Positions 45,141-54,190 of a DNA stretch of 64,000 nt are shown piece after piece (the stretch's first letter is position 1; every line of letters starts with the position of its first letter). Under the pieces are notes generated by a model. The model saw nothing but the letters and a program-made list of their open reading frames with translations. It was not told the DNA's origin and did not search any database. Source of the DNA: Pseudarthrobacter sp. BIM B-2242 (GTDB lineage Bacteria > Actinomycetota > Actinomycetes > Actinomycetales > Micrococcaceae); assembly GCF_014764445.1 (NCBI RefSeq), contig NZ_CP061721.1, positions 3,100,001 through 3,164,000 of the forward strand. Direction: 5' to 3'. A program made the position numbers and the translations under genes.

Positions 45141-45790
45141 CGGAGGCCCCTCTCTTCTGCATAGGTGTTGTCAGTTGTGGCGCGCCCGTGACCGGGCCGG
45201 CATGGTTTGTCCACGAAGGTTGGCGCCGGAGCAGATGTGCCACCGGTCCAGTCCACGGCTCCCGTAAGTAGTCGAGTCATTGCATTTCCCCTGTCTCGTG
45301 CAAGATGTTGTCATTGGCCGTGGGGCGAGACGTCCAGTCCCAGGGCTAAGCCGTGTCTGCGTCCATGCATCTTGCGCAGGACCTCCGCAAGCGAGGGCAC
45401 CATTGCCGCGTTGCGAAAAAATTATGGGCGGGGTGGCGTCTCCGCTTCCGACAGCGGGCACCGGAACATGACCTAAAGCAATCTCGTCTACCGCCCTTGG
45501 CATTGCCGTAAAGCAGTCGACAGCTTCGAGGAATGTCATCACGAATCTCCGCATAGTTAAGCCTTCCAGGAGCCGCTGCATAGCTCACCGATGTGTCCAA
45601 ACTACGAGTCGTCCCTAAGGCCATACACGAGTAGCCGGTACTCTAATAGTTTCTTTGGGGTACTTACTCAAAGAGCCTCGCGGCTGCAGTTCATTAGGGA
45701 GTTACCCGCTGGAAGAGCGGGTGCATTAGGTATCCGTGCCCCTTTCGGCGCAAAGTCGTTAGGTAGTTCCCCTAGCTGGAATGTCCGGAC
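45141..45790. promoter_or_regulatory. Gene-free region upstream of the polysaccharide operon
   Basis: These 650 bases hold no gene I can support: open stretches in all frames lack the GC-rich third positions of the neighbours. The base composition is visibly lower in GC. On the minus strand GCAAGATG (complement of 45368-45375) pairs with CATCTTGC (complement of 45300-45307) around 60 bases, suggesting a folded leader RNA, and a T6 run lies at the complement of 45416-45421. I could not match a known riboswitch consensus. Confidence 0.4.
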
Positions 45791-45797
45791 AACAAAA

Positions 45798-45830
45798 AAG
45801 CAGCACCCCCGTTGCTGGGGGATGCTGCTT
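45798..45830. terminator. Terminator after gabT
   Basis: A strong stem (AAGCAGCACCCCC with GGGGGATGCTGCTT, one bulge) with a short loop is preceded on the plus strand by A6, giving a T tract on the minus strand about 50 bases after the gabT stop. Confidence 0.92.
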
Positions 45831-45880
45831 CTTGTTGCTGTTTATTGCAGGCCCACTTACTACAGGCCAGCCTGCTTCCG

Positions 45881-47263
45881 TCAGGCGTTAGCCTTGATGG
45901 CCGCAGCCAGGACGTCCAAACCGTCGTTCAGCAGCTCATCCGTGATAACCAGCGGCGGCAGGAGCCGGATGACGTTTCCGTAAGTGCCACAGGTGAGGAT
46001 GATGACGCCGTCCTTGAGGCACGCAGCCGCCACATTCCTGGTCAATTCCGGATTCGGCTCCTTGGAGCCGGCCTGGACCAGCTCGATGGCCAGCATGGCG
46101 CCGCGGCCGCGGATATCGCCGATGACGGCGCTTCCCGAAGCGGCGAGCCGTGCCTGCAGCTCGCGCAGGCGGCCCGTGGCCAGCTCCTCGATGTGGCGGG
46201 CCCGGCCGGCGAGGTTGTATTCCTCCATGGATCCGATGGCCGCGAGGGCGGCGGCGCACGCCACCGGGTTTCCGCCGTAGGTGCCGCCCAGTCCGCCCGC
46301 GTGGACGGCGTCGAGCAGGTCGGCGCGGCCGGTGATGGCGGACAGCGGCATGCCGCCGGCGATTCCCTTGGCCATGGTGATGATGTCCGGGACGACGCCT
46401 TCGTGGTCAACGGCGAACCATTCGCCGGTGCGGCAGAATCCGGACTGGACCTCATCGGCGATGAAGACGATGCCCTTGTCCTTGGCCCAGGCGGCCAGTT
46501 CCGGCAGGAAGCCTTCGGCCGGGACGATGAAGCCGCCCTCTCCCTGGATCGGTTCGATGATAATGGCGGCCACCAGGTCCCCGCCGATCTGCTTTTCGAT
46601 CATGGTGATGGCGCGCCGGGCAGCCTCGGCCCCGGTGATCTCCGGGTTTTCCTCGCGGTACGGGTAGCTCATCGGCAGGCGGTAGACCTCCGGGGCGAAC
46701 GGGCCGAAGCTGCCTGCCGGGCCTGACTTGTACGGCATGGCCTTGGCGGTAAGTGCCATGGTGAGGTTGGTGCGGCCGTGGTAGGCATGGTCAAAGGCGA
46801 CGACGGCGTCGCGCCCCGTGGCCAGTCGGGCCACCTTGACGGCGTTCTCCACTGCCTCGGCGCCGGAGTTGAACAGCACCGTCCGTTTCTCGTGGTCGCC
46901 GGGAGTGAGCCGGTTGAGCTGCTCCGCGAGGGCCACATAACTCTCATACGGGGTGACCATAAAGCAGGTGTGCGTGAAGTGCTCCACGGCTTCCTTCACG
47001 GCACCGACGACGGCGGGATCGGACGCGCCGACGCTGGTCACCGCGATGCCCGAGCCGAGGTCGATGAACGAGTTGCCGTCTACGTCGTGGATGATCCCGC
47101 CGTCGGCATCCGCCACGTACACGGGGACGCTTGAGGCGACGCCGGCGGCGACCACGGCCTTGCGGCGTTCGGTCAGGGCGATGGACTTAGGGCCCGGGAA
47201 GTCGGCCTGGACACGGCGCTTCTGCTCCAGGCGGAAGGTGATGTCGTTTGTGGTGGCAGTCAT
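45881..47263 (-). CDS. gabT: 4-aminobutyrate aminotransferase
   Basis: This 460-residue class III PLP aminotransferase moves the amino group of GABA to 2-oxoglutarate, giving succinate semialdehyde. The PLP-binding stretch GIVFIADEVQSGFCRTG and the lysine context TMAKGIAGGMPLSAITG are present, with GGTYGGNPVACAAALA near the end. It lies 50 bases downstream of an aminobutyraldehyde dehydrogenase gene and near a divergent PucR regulator, which fits putrescine/GABA breakdown. A terminator follows. Confidence 0.94.
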   Translation of the reverse strand: MTATTNDITFRLEQKRRVQADFPGPKSIALTERRKAVVAAGVASSVPVYVADADGGIIHDVDGNSFIDLGSGIAVTSVGASDPAVVGAVKEAVEHFTHTCFMVTPYESYVALAEQLNRLTPGDHEKRTVLFNSGAEAVENAVKVARLATGRDAVVAFDHAYHGRTNLTMALTAKAMPYKSGPAGSFGPFAPEVYRLPMSYPYREENPEITGAEAARRAITMIEKQIGGDLVAAIIIEPIQGEGGFIVPAEGFLPELAAWAKDKGIVFIADEVQSGFCRTGEWFAVDHEGVVPDIITMAKGIAGGMPLSAITGRADLLDAVHAGGLGGTYGGNPVACAAALAAIGSMEEYNLAGRARHIEELATGRLRELQARLAASGSAVIGDIRGRGAMLAIELVQAGSKEPNPELTRNVAAACLKDGVIILTCGTYGNVIRLLPPLVITDELLNDGLDVLAAAIKANA

Positions 47264-47313
47264 GGTGGTTCTTTCTCTAAGTTAAGGTGCCGGTGGCGGC
47301 CGGAGGAACGTGG

Positions 47314-48744
47314 CTAGGCGTCGAGCGCGGACATAACGTGCTTGATGCGTGTGTAATCCTCCACGCCGTACATGGACAAATCCTTGCCGTAGCCCGACTG
47401 CTTGAAGCCGCCGTGCGGCATTTCGGCCGTCAGCAGGATGTGCGTGTTGATCCAGACCGCGCCGAAGTCCAGGTCGCGGCTCATCCGCATGGCCGTGCCG
47501 TGGTCGGATGTCCAGACGCTGGATGCGAGGGCGTAGTCGACGTCGTTCGCCAGCTCCAGGGCCTCCGCTTCGGTGCTGAACTTCTGCACCGTGATGACCG
47601 GGCCGAAGGTTTCCTTCTGGACGATGTCGTCTGTCTGCTTGGCGCCGGTGACGATGGTGGGCTCGAAGAAGTAGCCCTTCTCCCCCGCCCGGTGGCCGCC
47701 GGTGACAATCCTGCAGTTGTCCGGGAGGTGCTCCACCACGGACGTCACGGCATTGAAGTGGTTCACGTTGTTCAGCGGGCCGAAGTAGTTGTCTTCATCG
47801 TTCTGCGAGCCGGTGTGCAGGGTCTTGGTGTGCTCCACCATGGCTGCCACAACGTCGTCGTGCACGGAGTCCTCCACGAGGACCCGCGTGATGGCGGTGC
47901 AGTCCTGGCCGGCGTTGAAGAACGCGAATTCGGCAATGGCCGCGGCGCTCTTCTTGATGTCGGCGTCCTTGAACACGATGGCCGGTGCCTTGCCGCCGAG
48001 CTCCAGGTGGGCCCGTTTGAGGCCCTTCGCGGCGCCGGAGGCCACAGCGATGCCCGCGCGGACGGAGCCGGTGATGGAGACCAGGCCGGGGACCTTGTGA
48101 TCCACCATCAGGGCGCCGGTTTCGCCGGTTCCCAGCACAACGTTCAGCACACCGGCGGGCAGGATCTCACCGGCCAGGCGGGCAAGCACCAAGGTTGATT
48201 CCGGCGTCGTGTCCGAGGGCTTGAGGACCACGGCGTTGCCGGCGGCGAGCGCGGGGCCGATCTTCCAGATGGCCATGAGGAACGGGTAGTTCCACGGCGC
48301 CACCTGGGCAACCACGCCGATGGGTTCGCGGCGCACGTAGGACGTGTGGCCCTCAAAGTACTCGCCGGCGGACTTGCCTTCCAGGATCCGGGCAGCGCCG
48401 GCGAAGAAGCGGAGCTGGTCGGCGCCGGCGGCAACTTCCTCGGAGGCGATGAGCGAACGCACCTGGCCGGTGTTGCGGTGCTGGGCCTCCACAAGTTCGT
48501 CGCTGTTGGCCTCGACGGCGTCTGCGAGCTTCAGGAGCATCAGCTGGCGCTGGCCGGGGGTGGCGTGCTTCCAGGTCTTGAAGGCATCCTTCGCGGCGGC
48601 CATGGCGGCGTCAACATCTGCCTGCACTGACACGGGCGATTTCGCCACCACCTCGCCGTTGGTGGGATTGACGATGTCCAGCAGGCCTGTGCCGGCCGGG
48701 GTGACAAACTCACCGTTGATGAAGTTTTGCAAGGTCTGGACCAC
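47314..48744 (-). CDS. patD: Gamma-aminobutyraldehyde dehydrogenase (PatD-like)
   Basis: This protein of about 476 residues is a NAD+-dependent aldehyde dehydrogenase of the PatD/YdcW group, which oxidises gamma-aminobutyraldehyde to GABA. The general-base region LELGGKAPAIVF, the catalytic Cys in FFNAGQDCTAITR, and the C-terminal EMPHGGFKQSGYGKDLSMYG typical of the group are seen. The GTG at 48744 is chosen with AGAGG about ten bases upstream; a TTG three codons earlier is possible. The product feeds the adjacent GabT. Confidence 0.88.
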   Translation of the reverse strand: MVQTLQNFINGEFVTPAGTGLLDIVNPTNGEVVAKSPVSVQADVDAAMAAAKDAFKTWKHATPGQRQLMLLKLADAVEANSDELVEAQHRNTGQVRSLIASEEVAAGADQLRFFAGAARILEGKSAGEYFEGHTSYVRREPIGVVAQVAPWNYPFLMAIWKIGPALAAGNAVVLKPSDTTPESTLVLARLAGEILPAGVLNVVLGTGETGALMVDHKVPGLVSITGSVRAGIAVASGAAKGLKRAHLELGGKAPAIVFKDADIKKSAAAIAEFAFFNAGQDCTAITRVLVEDSVHDDVVAAMVEHTKTLHTGSQNDEDNYFGPLNNVNHFNAVTSVVEHLPDNCRIVTGGHRAGEKGYFFEPTIVTGAKQTDDIVQKETFGPVITVQKFSTEAEALELANDVDYALASSVWTSDHGTAMRMSRDLDFGAVWINTHILLTAEMPHGGFKQSGYGKDLSMYGVEDYTRIKHVMSALDA

Positions 48745-48897
48745 GATGTACAACCTCTTTCAGGGGGAAACAGCACCGTCGGTGCGGTGGGCGACTGCTC
48801 TGAGCCTATGCTGCCCCCCGCACCGAGGGAATAGCCACCTGCACACCGTTCCTCGACCTCTTTAGTGCGGTCGCCCAACCTTGCCTATCCTAGGAGT

Positions 48898-50334
48898 ATG
48901 GCCATTTCCCTCGCGATGCTCCTCGGCGTTCAGTCCCTCCACCTGTCCAAGGCCGGGCTGGCCGAAACGACATGGCACCATGACATTAACTGGGTGGCCG
49001 TCACGGAGCTGGAAGACCCGCAGCGCTTCCTCAACGGCGGCGAACTGGTGCTGACCACCGGGATACGCCTGCGGTCCGCGCCGGAGCAGCGGAGGTTCGT
49101 CCGGCAGGTCCAGCGCGCGGGTGCCGTGGGGATCGGGTTCGGCACCGGGCTTACGCACGACGATGTTCCGCCGGCCCTGGTTGCAGAGGCCAACCGGTGG
49201 GGGCTTCCGGTGGTCCGGGTACCTTACGAGACGCCCTTTATTGCCATCGGAAAGCTGGTGGCCGATGCGCAATCCGCAGACCACGTCGCCAAGCTGGAGC
49301 GGCTGATTGCGGGCCACCAGATCCTGGCCAGGGCACTCCTCACCGGCGGCGGTCTGGGCCAGCTCCTGAAGCACCTCGGCGGCATGCTGCGCACCGACAT
49401 TGCCCTCACGCAGTTCACCGCCCCGCTGTACAACAGCAGCATCGAACTTCCTACCGCGGACACGTGGGCGTCCTACCCGATTCCCACAGGCCGCCGCGAC
49501 GCATGCACCCTGTGGGTCCGCCAGCCCTTCGAGGATTCCGGCATCATCGGCTATGCCCAGAACCTGATCAGCGTGGAGCTGAACAACATGGTGAAACAAC
49601 GCCAGGCCCAGCGGGCCTTGTGCGGCCAGGTCCTGGAGGACGTCATCCACGGCGCCCTGGAGACCAGCGAGGCCCAGCGCCGGCTGGCCGGTGTCGGTCT
49701 GAACAGCACGCGCCGGAACGTGGTGCTGCTGGCAGTATCCGCCGCCCATCACAAGGCACTGGTGAGCACCTCGGTACCGCAGGTTCTGGAGGACGCGGTG
49801 GCCGCCGTCGTCGGGCAGGACCTGGTAGTGGTGGTGCACGACGACGGCGGCGCGGCACCTGCGCTGGCGCGGCAACTCAGCGATCACCTTGCGGAGGCGG
49901 GGATCCATGCGACCATCGGCATCGGCGGCGCGTACACAAAGCCGAACGGCCTGCGCTGGAGCTACTTCGAGGCGCGGGACGCCGCCAGCCACGGCCTGCC
50001 GGTGAACGAGCCGGAACGCCTCAGCCTGACGTCCCTGCTGCTGGCAAGCGAAGACGTGCCCCTCGCGGACATGGCCAATGAATCCCTCAGCCCGCTGCGC
50101 GCCTTTGATGCGGCCCACGGCTCCGAACTGATGACCACGCTGGAAAGCTACCTGACCAACAACGGTTCAGTGGCCGCCGTCGCCGAAGCCCTGACCCTGC
50201 ACCGGAACACCGTGCGCTACCGCCTGGCGCAGATCACTGAACTGACCGGCTATGACCCCGCGGTCACGGCCGACAGGGTTCAGCTGTGGCTCGCGCTGGC
50301 GGTTGCGCGGCTCGGCGCGCGGCAAGGCAAGTAA
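48898..50334 (+). CDS. PucR family transcriptional regulator
   Basis: This 478-residue protein has an N-terminal PucR ligand domain (about residues 1-125, with LEDPQRFLNGGELVLTTG), a central CdaR/GGDEF-like region, and a C-terminal PucR helix-turn-helix (SVAAVAEALTLHRNTVRYRLAQI). It is divergent from patD-gabT, which it probably activates in response to GABA or a related amine. AGGAG lies only one base before the ATG at 48898 and TATCCT just upstream resembles a -10 box, so the transcript may be leaderless. Confidence 0.9.
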   Translation: MAISLAMLLGVQSLHLSKAGLAETTWHHDINWVAVTELEDPQRFLNGGELVLTTGIRLRSAPEQRRFVRQVQRAGAVGIGFGTGLTHDDVPPALVAEANRWGLPVVRVPYETPFIAIGKLVADAQSADHVAKLERLIAGHQILARALLTGGGLGQLLKHLGGMLRTDIALTQFTAPLYNSSIELPTADTWASYPIPTGRRDACTLWVRQPFEDSGIIGYAQNLISVELNNMVKQRQAQRALCGQVLEDVIHGALETSEAQRRLAGVGLNSTRRNVVLLAVSAAHHKALVSTSVPQVLEDAVAAVVGQDLVVVVHDDGGAAPALARQLSDHLAEAGIHATIGIGGAYTKPNGLRWSYFEARDAASHGLPVNEPERLSLTSLLLASEDVPLADMANESLSPLRAFDAAHGSELMTTLESYLTNNGSVAAVAEALTLHRNTVRYRLAQITELTGYDPAVTADRVQLWLALAVARLGARQGK

Positions 50335-50350
50335 TCCACCCCTGCTCTCA

Positions 50351-50420
50351 CAGCAACGCGGGGTCACTCCGCGTCTAATAGAGGGCCTCCGAGGGACGCT
50401 AAATGACCCCGCGTTGGAGT
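50351..50420. repeat. Intergenic palindrome, family A copy 1
   Basis: CAACGCGGGGTCA (50354-50366) and TGACCCCGCGTTG (50404-50416) form perfect outer arms; the interior pairs partly (GCGTC) around a GAGGGCCTCC centre. It lies between convergent genes and its right arm encodes the last codons and stop of the CYTH-CHAD gene. Confidence 0.85.
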
Positions 50421-52018
50421 ACCGTGCGGGACTTCTTGCGCGCCTTCCAGTACGCGGCCTCCGCCTCGGCCGCCAGCTGGACCTGCCGGGTCTCAAGCGT
50501 GACGAAGGCCGACGCCACCTCTTGGTTCAGGTCCGGCGCTGCCGCCAGCCTGGCCAGAACACCGCGGGCCACCACACTGTCCTGAAAATCGCCGAGGATC
50601 TTCTGCTGGCGGTGCGCGGCCTTGACGATCTTCCTGGCGCGTTTGCCGTGCACGGGGCCCACGGACTCCGCGACGTGGCGCAACCGCTTGGCATCCTTGC
50701 GGACCTGGTGAAGGGCGGTCTCGTGCTGGGTTCCGCGGCGGGCCCGCTTGGCTGTCCGGGCCGCCCGCTGCAGCCGCTTGGCCGCTTTCCCCACCAGTTT
50801 GCCGGCTGCCTTGCGGGCCGTGGCCTGCCCGGCCGGCCGTGTTGGCGGATGGTCGCGGAACGCCTCGAGGTCATCCAGGAGCCGGAAATACCGTTCGGAA
50901 AGCAGCGTCTTTTGGAGCTTCCGGTAGGCCGTGTCCAAAGTATTGCCGAGTTCCTCTTCCAGCCGGTCCGCCGCGGCTTTGGACGCCGGGCCCGGGGGCA
51001 GCTCCGCGGCCTGCCCGCGCAACCGGTCCAGCATCACTTCGGCGTCACGCGGTGCCCCCAGCATCCCGCCGAGCCACTTGAGCTCGTCCCGGAGCCGCCG
51101 CACTGTGGCTGCGCTGTACAGCCGCCGGTAGGCCGCGAGCGCCGAGCGGGCCCGGCGCGTGGCCGAGCGCAGGTCATGAACCGTTTCGGGCTGCTCCAGC
51201 CGCACCCCCGGATCATTGGCCAGGATTTCGCTGATCTGCGCATCCAGGTAGGCAATGAGCAGATCCGAGACCGGCCCTTTCTTGCGGGGCGGTTCGGGCG
51301 CCGGGCGGCGGCCTCCGGTGCCGGCGCCTCCGGGGCCGGCGCTTTCGGTGCCGGCCGCCGCGTCCTCGCTGCCCTGCAGGGCCTTTGCCAGCTTTGACGC
51401 GTGTCCTGCCGGCCGGGCCCCTGCGGAGGCAAGGACCTCCCCGGCCGCCGGGAACAGGTCCGGGCTGCCATGGACAAGTTCCAGTTCCCATTCCCGCCAT
51501 TGCTGCGTGCGGGCCCCCTCGTCGGCCGGCACCGTGCCGCCAAGGACATGGGCCGTGACGCGGTCGTCGGCGAGATCCGCCAGGTGGACACCGTCGTCGG
51601 CGTAAAGCGCGTACGTGGTCCGCCGCGTTTCCAAGCGGACAGCCGGCACCGGTTCATCGCCGCGGAGGTACACCAGCACATGAGCCAGCAGGCTGTCGGG
51701 CACGACGTCGGGCTGGCCCAGCGGGGCGTGCAGCTCACGGCGCCGCTGAGGTGCTGAAGCCGGCTCCGCCTCGTGTGAAACCTCCGGCGGCAACTTCAGG
51801 TGCCAGCCGGCATCAGCGCCGCCGGTGCGGCGGCGAAGGGTGATGCCGCGGGCGGCGAGCGCGTGGCGCTCCGTATCGAAGTACACCGCCTGCAGCGCAT
51901 CCACACGGGGTTCCCCTACGCGCGCCACCCCGGGAAGCCCGGCGAGATCGGGCACCTCCGCCTCCCCGCCGACGTCGTACTTCTTTTCGACCTCAACGTT
52001 CTCGGAAGCCATAACCAT
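50399..52018 (-). CDS. CYTH and CHAD domain protein
   Basis: This 539-residue soluble protein has an N-terminal CYTH triphosphate tunnel domain (about residues 5-205, with the ExExK signature Glu9, Glu11, Lys13) and a C-terminal helical CHAD domain (about 250-510) rich in conserved His and Lys/Arg, separated by an Ala/Gly/Pro-rich linker. CYTH-CHAD proteins bind inorganic polyphosphate or hydrolyse tripolyphosphate. The start is supported by GGAGGGACG. The last residues are encoded by a palindromic repeat. Confidence 0.92.
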   Translation of the reverse strand: MVMASENVEVEKKYDVGGEAEVPDLAGLPGVARVGEPRVDALQAVYFDTERHALAARGITLRRRTGGADAGWHLKLPPEVSHEAEPASAPQRRRELHAPLGQPDVVPDSLLAHVLVYLRGDEPVPAVRLETRRTTYALYADDGVHLADLADDRVTAHVLGGTVPADEGARTQQWREWELELVHGSPDLFPAAGEVLASAGARPAGHASKLAKALQGSEDAAAGTESAGPGGAGTGGRRPAPEPPRKKGPVSDLLIAYLDAQISEILANDPGVRLEQPETVHDLRSATRRARSALAAYRRLYSAATVRRLRDELKWLGGMLGAPRDAEVMLDRLRGQAAELPPGPASKAAADRLEEELGNTLDTAYRKLQKTLLSERYFRLLDDLEAFRDHPPTRPAGQATARKAAGKLVGKAAKRLQRAARTAKRARRGTQHETALHQVRKDAKRLRHVAESVGPVHGKRARKIVKAAHRQQKILGDFQDSVVARGVLARLAAAPDLNQEVASAFVTLETRQVQLAAEAEAAYWKARKKSRTVLQRGVI

Positions 52019-52109
52019 CCCGTCCCTCCACTTCGATAGCCCTAGCGGCCCGCTGGCCCGAGTCTATGCCCGCCAGCTGAACAGCCGGGAGATTTTTGCC
52101 ACACAACCC

Positions 52110-52133
52110 TAGACATCAAACGTCTAACGTCTA
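52110..52133. promoter_or_regulatory. Candidate operator upstream of the MFS/GntR pair
   Basis: TAGACATCAAACGTCTA (52110-52126) is an inverted repeat of TAGAC/GTCTA, and GTCTA is repeated directly at 52129-52133. It lies 10 bases before the transporter start and could bind the FCD-type regulator encoded downstream. Confidence 0.5.
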
Positions 52134-52143
52134 ACCTGAAGAG

Positions 52144-53367
52144 ATGACTGCCGCCGCAACCGCTCCGCCCGCGCCGCCCGCCGTACCGCCCAAGCAACGT
52201 ACGGTCGTTGTCTTCGGCGTTGTGGCGTTGGTGCTTATCGGGCTGAACCTGCGGACCGGTATCTCCGGCGCGTCCGCACTCCTGCACGATCTGCAGCAGG
52301 TCCTGGGCTACGGGCCGCTGGTCGCAGCGATCATCCCGTCCATCCCCACCCTCTGTTTCGCGGTGGCAGGGGCCGGGACGTCCTGGCTGACCGGACGCCT
52401 GGGAGTTGAGAAGGCCATCCTGCTGGCGCTGGCATTTTTGGCCGGCGGGTTGCTGCTGCGCGGAATACCCGCTACCGGCATGCTGCTGGCGGGCACGGTG
52501 GTGGGGATGTCCGGGCTGGCGGTCTGCAACGTCGCCATGCCGTCATTCATCCGCGAGCATTTTGCGCACCGCACCTCGGTGATGACCGCACTGTATACCG
52601 TCACCATGACCACGGGCGCCACTGTGGCCGCCGTGACGGTGGTTCCCTTGTCCCAGGCGCTGGGCTCCCCTTCCTCCGCCGTGGGTGCGCTCGGTTTCCT
52701 GGCGGTGGCAGCGTTCCTGGGCTTCCTGCCCATGGTCCTGCATACGCACCGCAACCGCGCCCTTAACACGACGCCGCACATCTCACCATGGCCTCTGCTG
52801 CGCACCCGAAAGGGCCTGCTCCTCACCGCCATTTTCACCTTGCAGGCACTGATTGCCTATGCGCTGATCAGCTGGTTCCCGTCGATGCTGACCAGCATGG
52901 GCCTCAACGCGGCGGACAGTGGCCTGCTGTTCGGGCTGCTGCAGCTGGTGTCGGTACCGGCAGGCATGCTGATCCTCGCCATCGGCTCAAGGCCCCGGAT
53001 GCTCCGGCCCGCACTGTATCTGGTCAGCATCATTATGGTCTCCGGCCTGGTTTCGCTCCTGGTCATGCCCGTGCACCTGGCCGTCATCCCCGCGGTCCTG
53101 CTTGGCTTCGGCCTGGGCATCTTCCCGCTCGTGATGGTACTGATCAGCCGAAGCGGGACCAGCACCGCCGAGACCACCGCCCTGTCCACGCTGGCGCAGT
53201 CCACCGGTTACCTTTTGGCGACAGCGGGACCGTTCGGCACGGGGCTCCTGTACGGAATGACCGGCAGCTGGACCTTGCCCGTAGCACTGCTTCTGGGGCT
53301 TGCAGTGGTCCAGGTTGCAGTGGCCCACCTGATCTCGCGCAGTCCCATCGGGACGCGGAAGAAGTAG
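52144..53367 (+). CDS. MFS transporter, CynX/NimT family
   Basis: This 407-residue protein has 12 membrane helices and the family start GLNLRTGISGASALLHDLQQ. Members of the CynX/NimT group move cyanate, nitroimidazoles or other small anions. It is followed after 6 bases by a GntR regulator, so both are in one operon and the regulator probably senses the transported compound. The substrate is unknown. Confidence 0.88.
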   Translation: MTAAATAPPAPPAVPPKQRTVVVFGVVALVLIGLNLRTGISGASALLHDLQQVLGYGPLVAAIIPSIPTLCFAVAGAGTSWLTGRLGVEKAILLALAFLAGGLLLRGIPATGMLLAGTVVGMSGLAVCNVAMPSFIREHFAHRTSVMTALYTVTMTTGATVAAVTVVPLSQALGSPSSAVGALGFLAVAAFLGFLPMVLHTHRNRALNTTPHISPWPLLRTRKGLLLTAIFTLQALIAYALISWFPSMLTSMGLNAADSGLLFGLLQLVSVPAGMLILAIGSRPRMLRPALYLVSIIMVSGLVSLLVMPVHLAVIPAVLLGFGLGIFPLVMVLISRSGTSTAETTALSTLAQSTGYLLATAGPFGTGLLYGMTGSWTLPVALLLGLAVVQVAVAHLISRSPIGTRKK

Positions 53368-53373
53368 GACGAC

Positions 53374-54054
53374 ATGACCCTGAGCACCTCACACCGCCAG
53401 CCCCTCGCCGAAGAAGTCACCGCCAAACTCCGCCAGATGATCCATACCGGCGAATGGCAGCTGCAGCAGCGGATCCCCTCCGAGACTGAACTAATGCAGG
53501 CCCTGGGAGTTTCCCGCGGAACCCTCCGCGAGGCCGTCAAGGCCCTGGCCCACAGCGGGATGCTGGAAGTCCGCCGCGGTGACGGCACCTATGTCCGCGC
53601 CACCAGCGAAATTTCCGGCGCCGCCCGCCGGATGTACCAGGACCACACGGATGAACACATCCTCGAGGTCAGGCTCGGCCTCGACACACAGGCCGCCCGG
53701 CTTGCCGCCCGGAATGCAACGCCCGACGACGTCGCCGCCCTGCGTGCCGTCCTCGCCGCCCGGGAGGTGGCCTGGAACGCTGCCGACATCGAGGGCTGGG
53801 CCCGGGCGGACTGGGCCTTCCACGCCCGCGTGGCCCAGGCAACCGGGAACCCGCTGCTGCATGAGCTCTACGTCAGTTTCGGCGACGTCTTCCACCAGGA
53901 CCTGCTGAGGCAGCAGCGCAAGGGCCGCCTGGACGGCCTCACCCACGAGGGCCACGGGGCCGTGGTGGATGCCATCGAAGCCCACGACGCCGAAGCCGCC
54001 GTGGCCAGCGTCAACCAGAACCTCAACTCCTGCGCCGAGTGGCTGCGGGCGTAG
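53374..54054 (+). CDS. GntR family regulator, FadR/FCD type
   Basis: This 226-residue protein has a GntR winged helix (about residues 8-75; RIPSETELMQALGVSRGTLREAVKALAHSGMLEVRRGDGTYV) and an FCD ligand domain with the Asp/His metal pattern (RADWAFHARVAQATGN). It starts 6 bases after the transporter stop and probably controls that operon from a site near 52110. Confidence 0.92.
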   Translation: MTLSTSHRQPLAEEVTAKLRQMIHTGEWQLQQRIPSETELMQALGVSRGTLREAVKALAHSGMLEVRRGDGTYVRATSEISGAARRMYQDHTDEHILEVRLGLDTQAARLAARNATPDDVAALRAVLAAREVAWNAADIEGWARADWAFHARVAQATGNPLLHELYVSFGDVFHQDLLRQQRKGRLDGLTHEGHGAVVDAIEAHDAEAAVASVNQNLNSCAEWLRA

Positions 54055-54190
54055 GGCTGCCTACGCCAGGTCGCGTCCGGTAGCGCGGCGGCTTCGCGGC
54101 GGGCCAATCCAGTCAGTAGGCTTACTTTCTGAAAGGTACTGAGCCCGGAATGCCCCGACGCTCCTGTTACCCGCCGATCGAGGAGTACAC

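Noticed and set aside
45171..45581. Possible 136-codon gene in the leader of the polysaccharide operon
   Set aside because: Codon third positions are not GC-rich, there is no good ribosome-binding site and no recognisable domain, so I treat it as chance.
45560..45790. c-di-GMP (GEMM) riboswitch near the polysaccharide operon
   Set aside because: Some fragments (GGACGCA, TAGCCGG) looked suggestive, but the conserved core and tetraloop-receptor could not be assembled on either strand.
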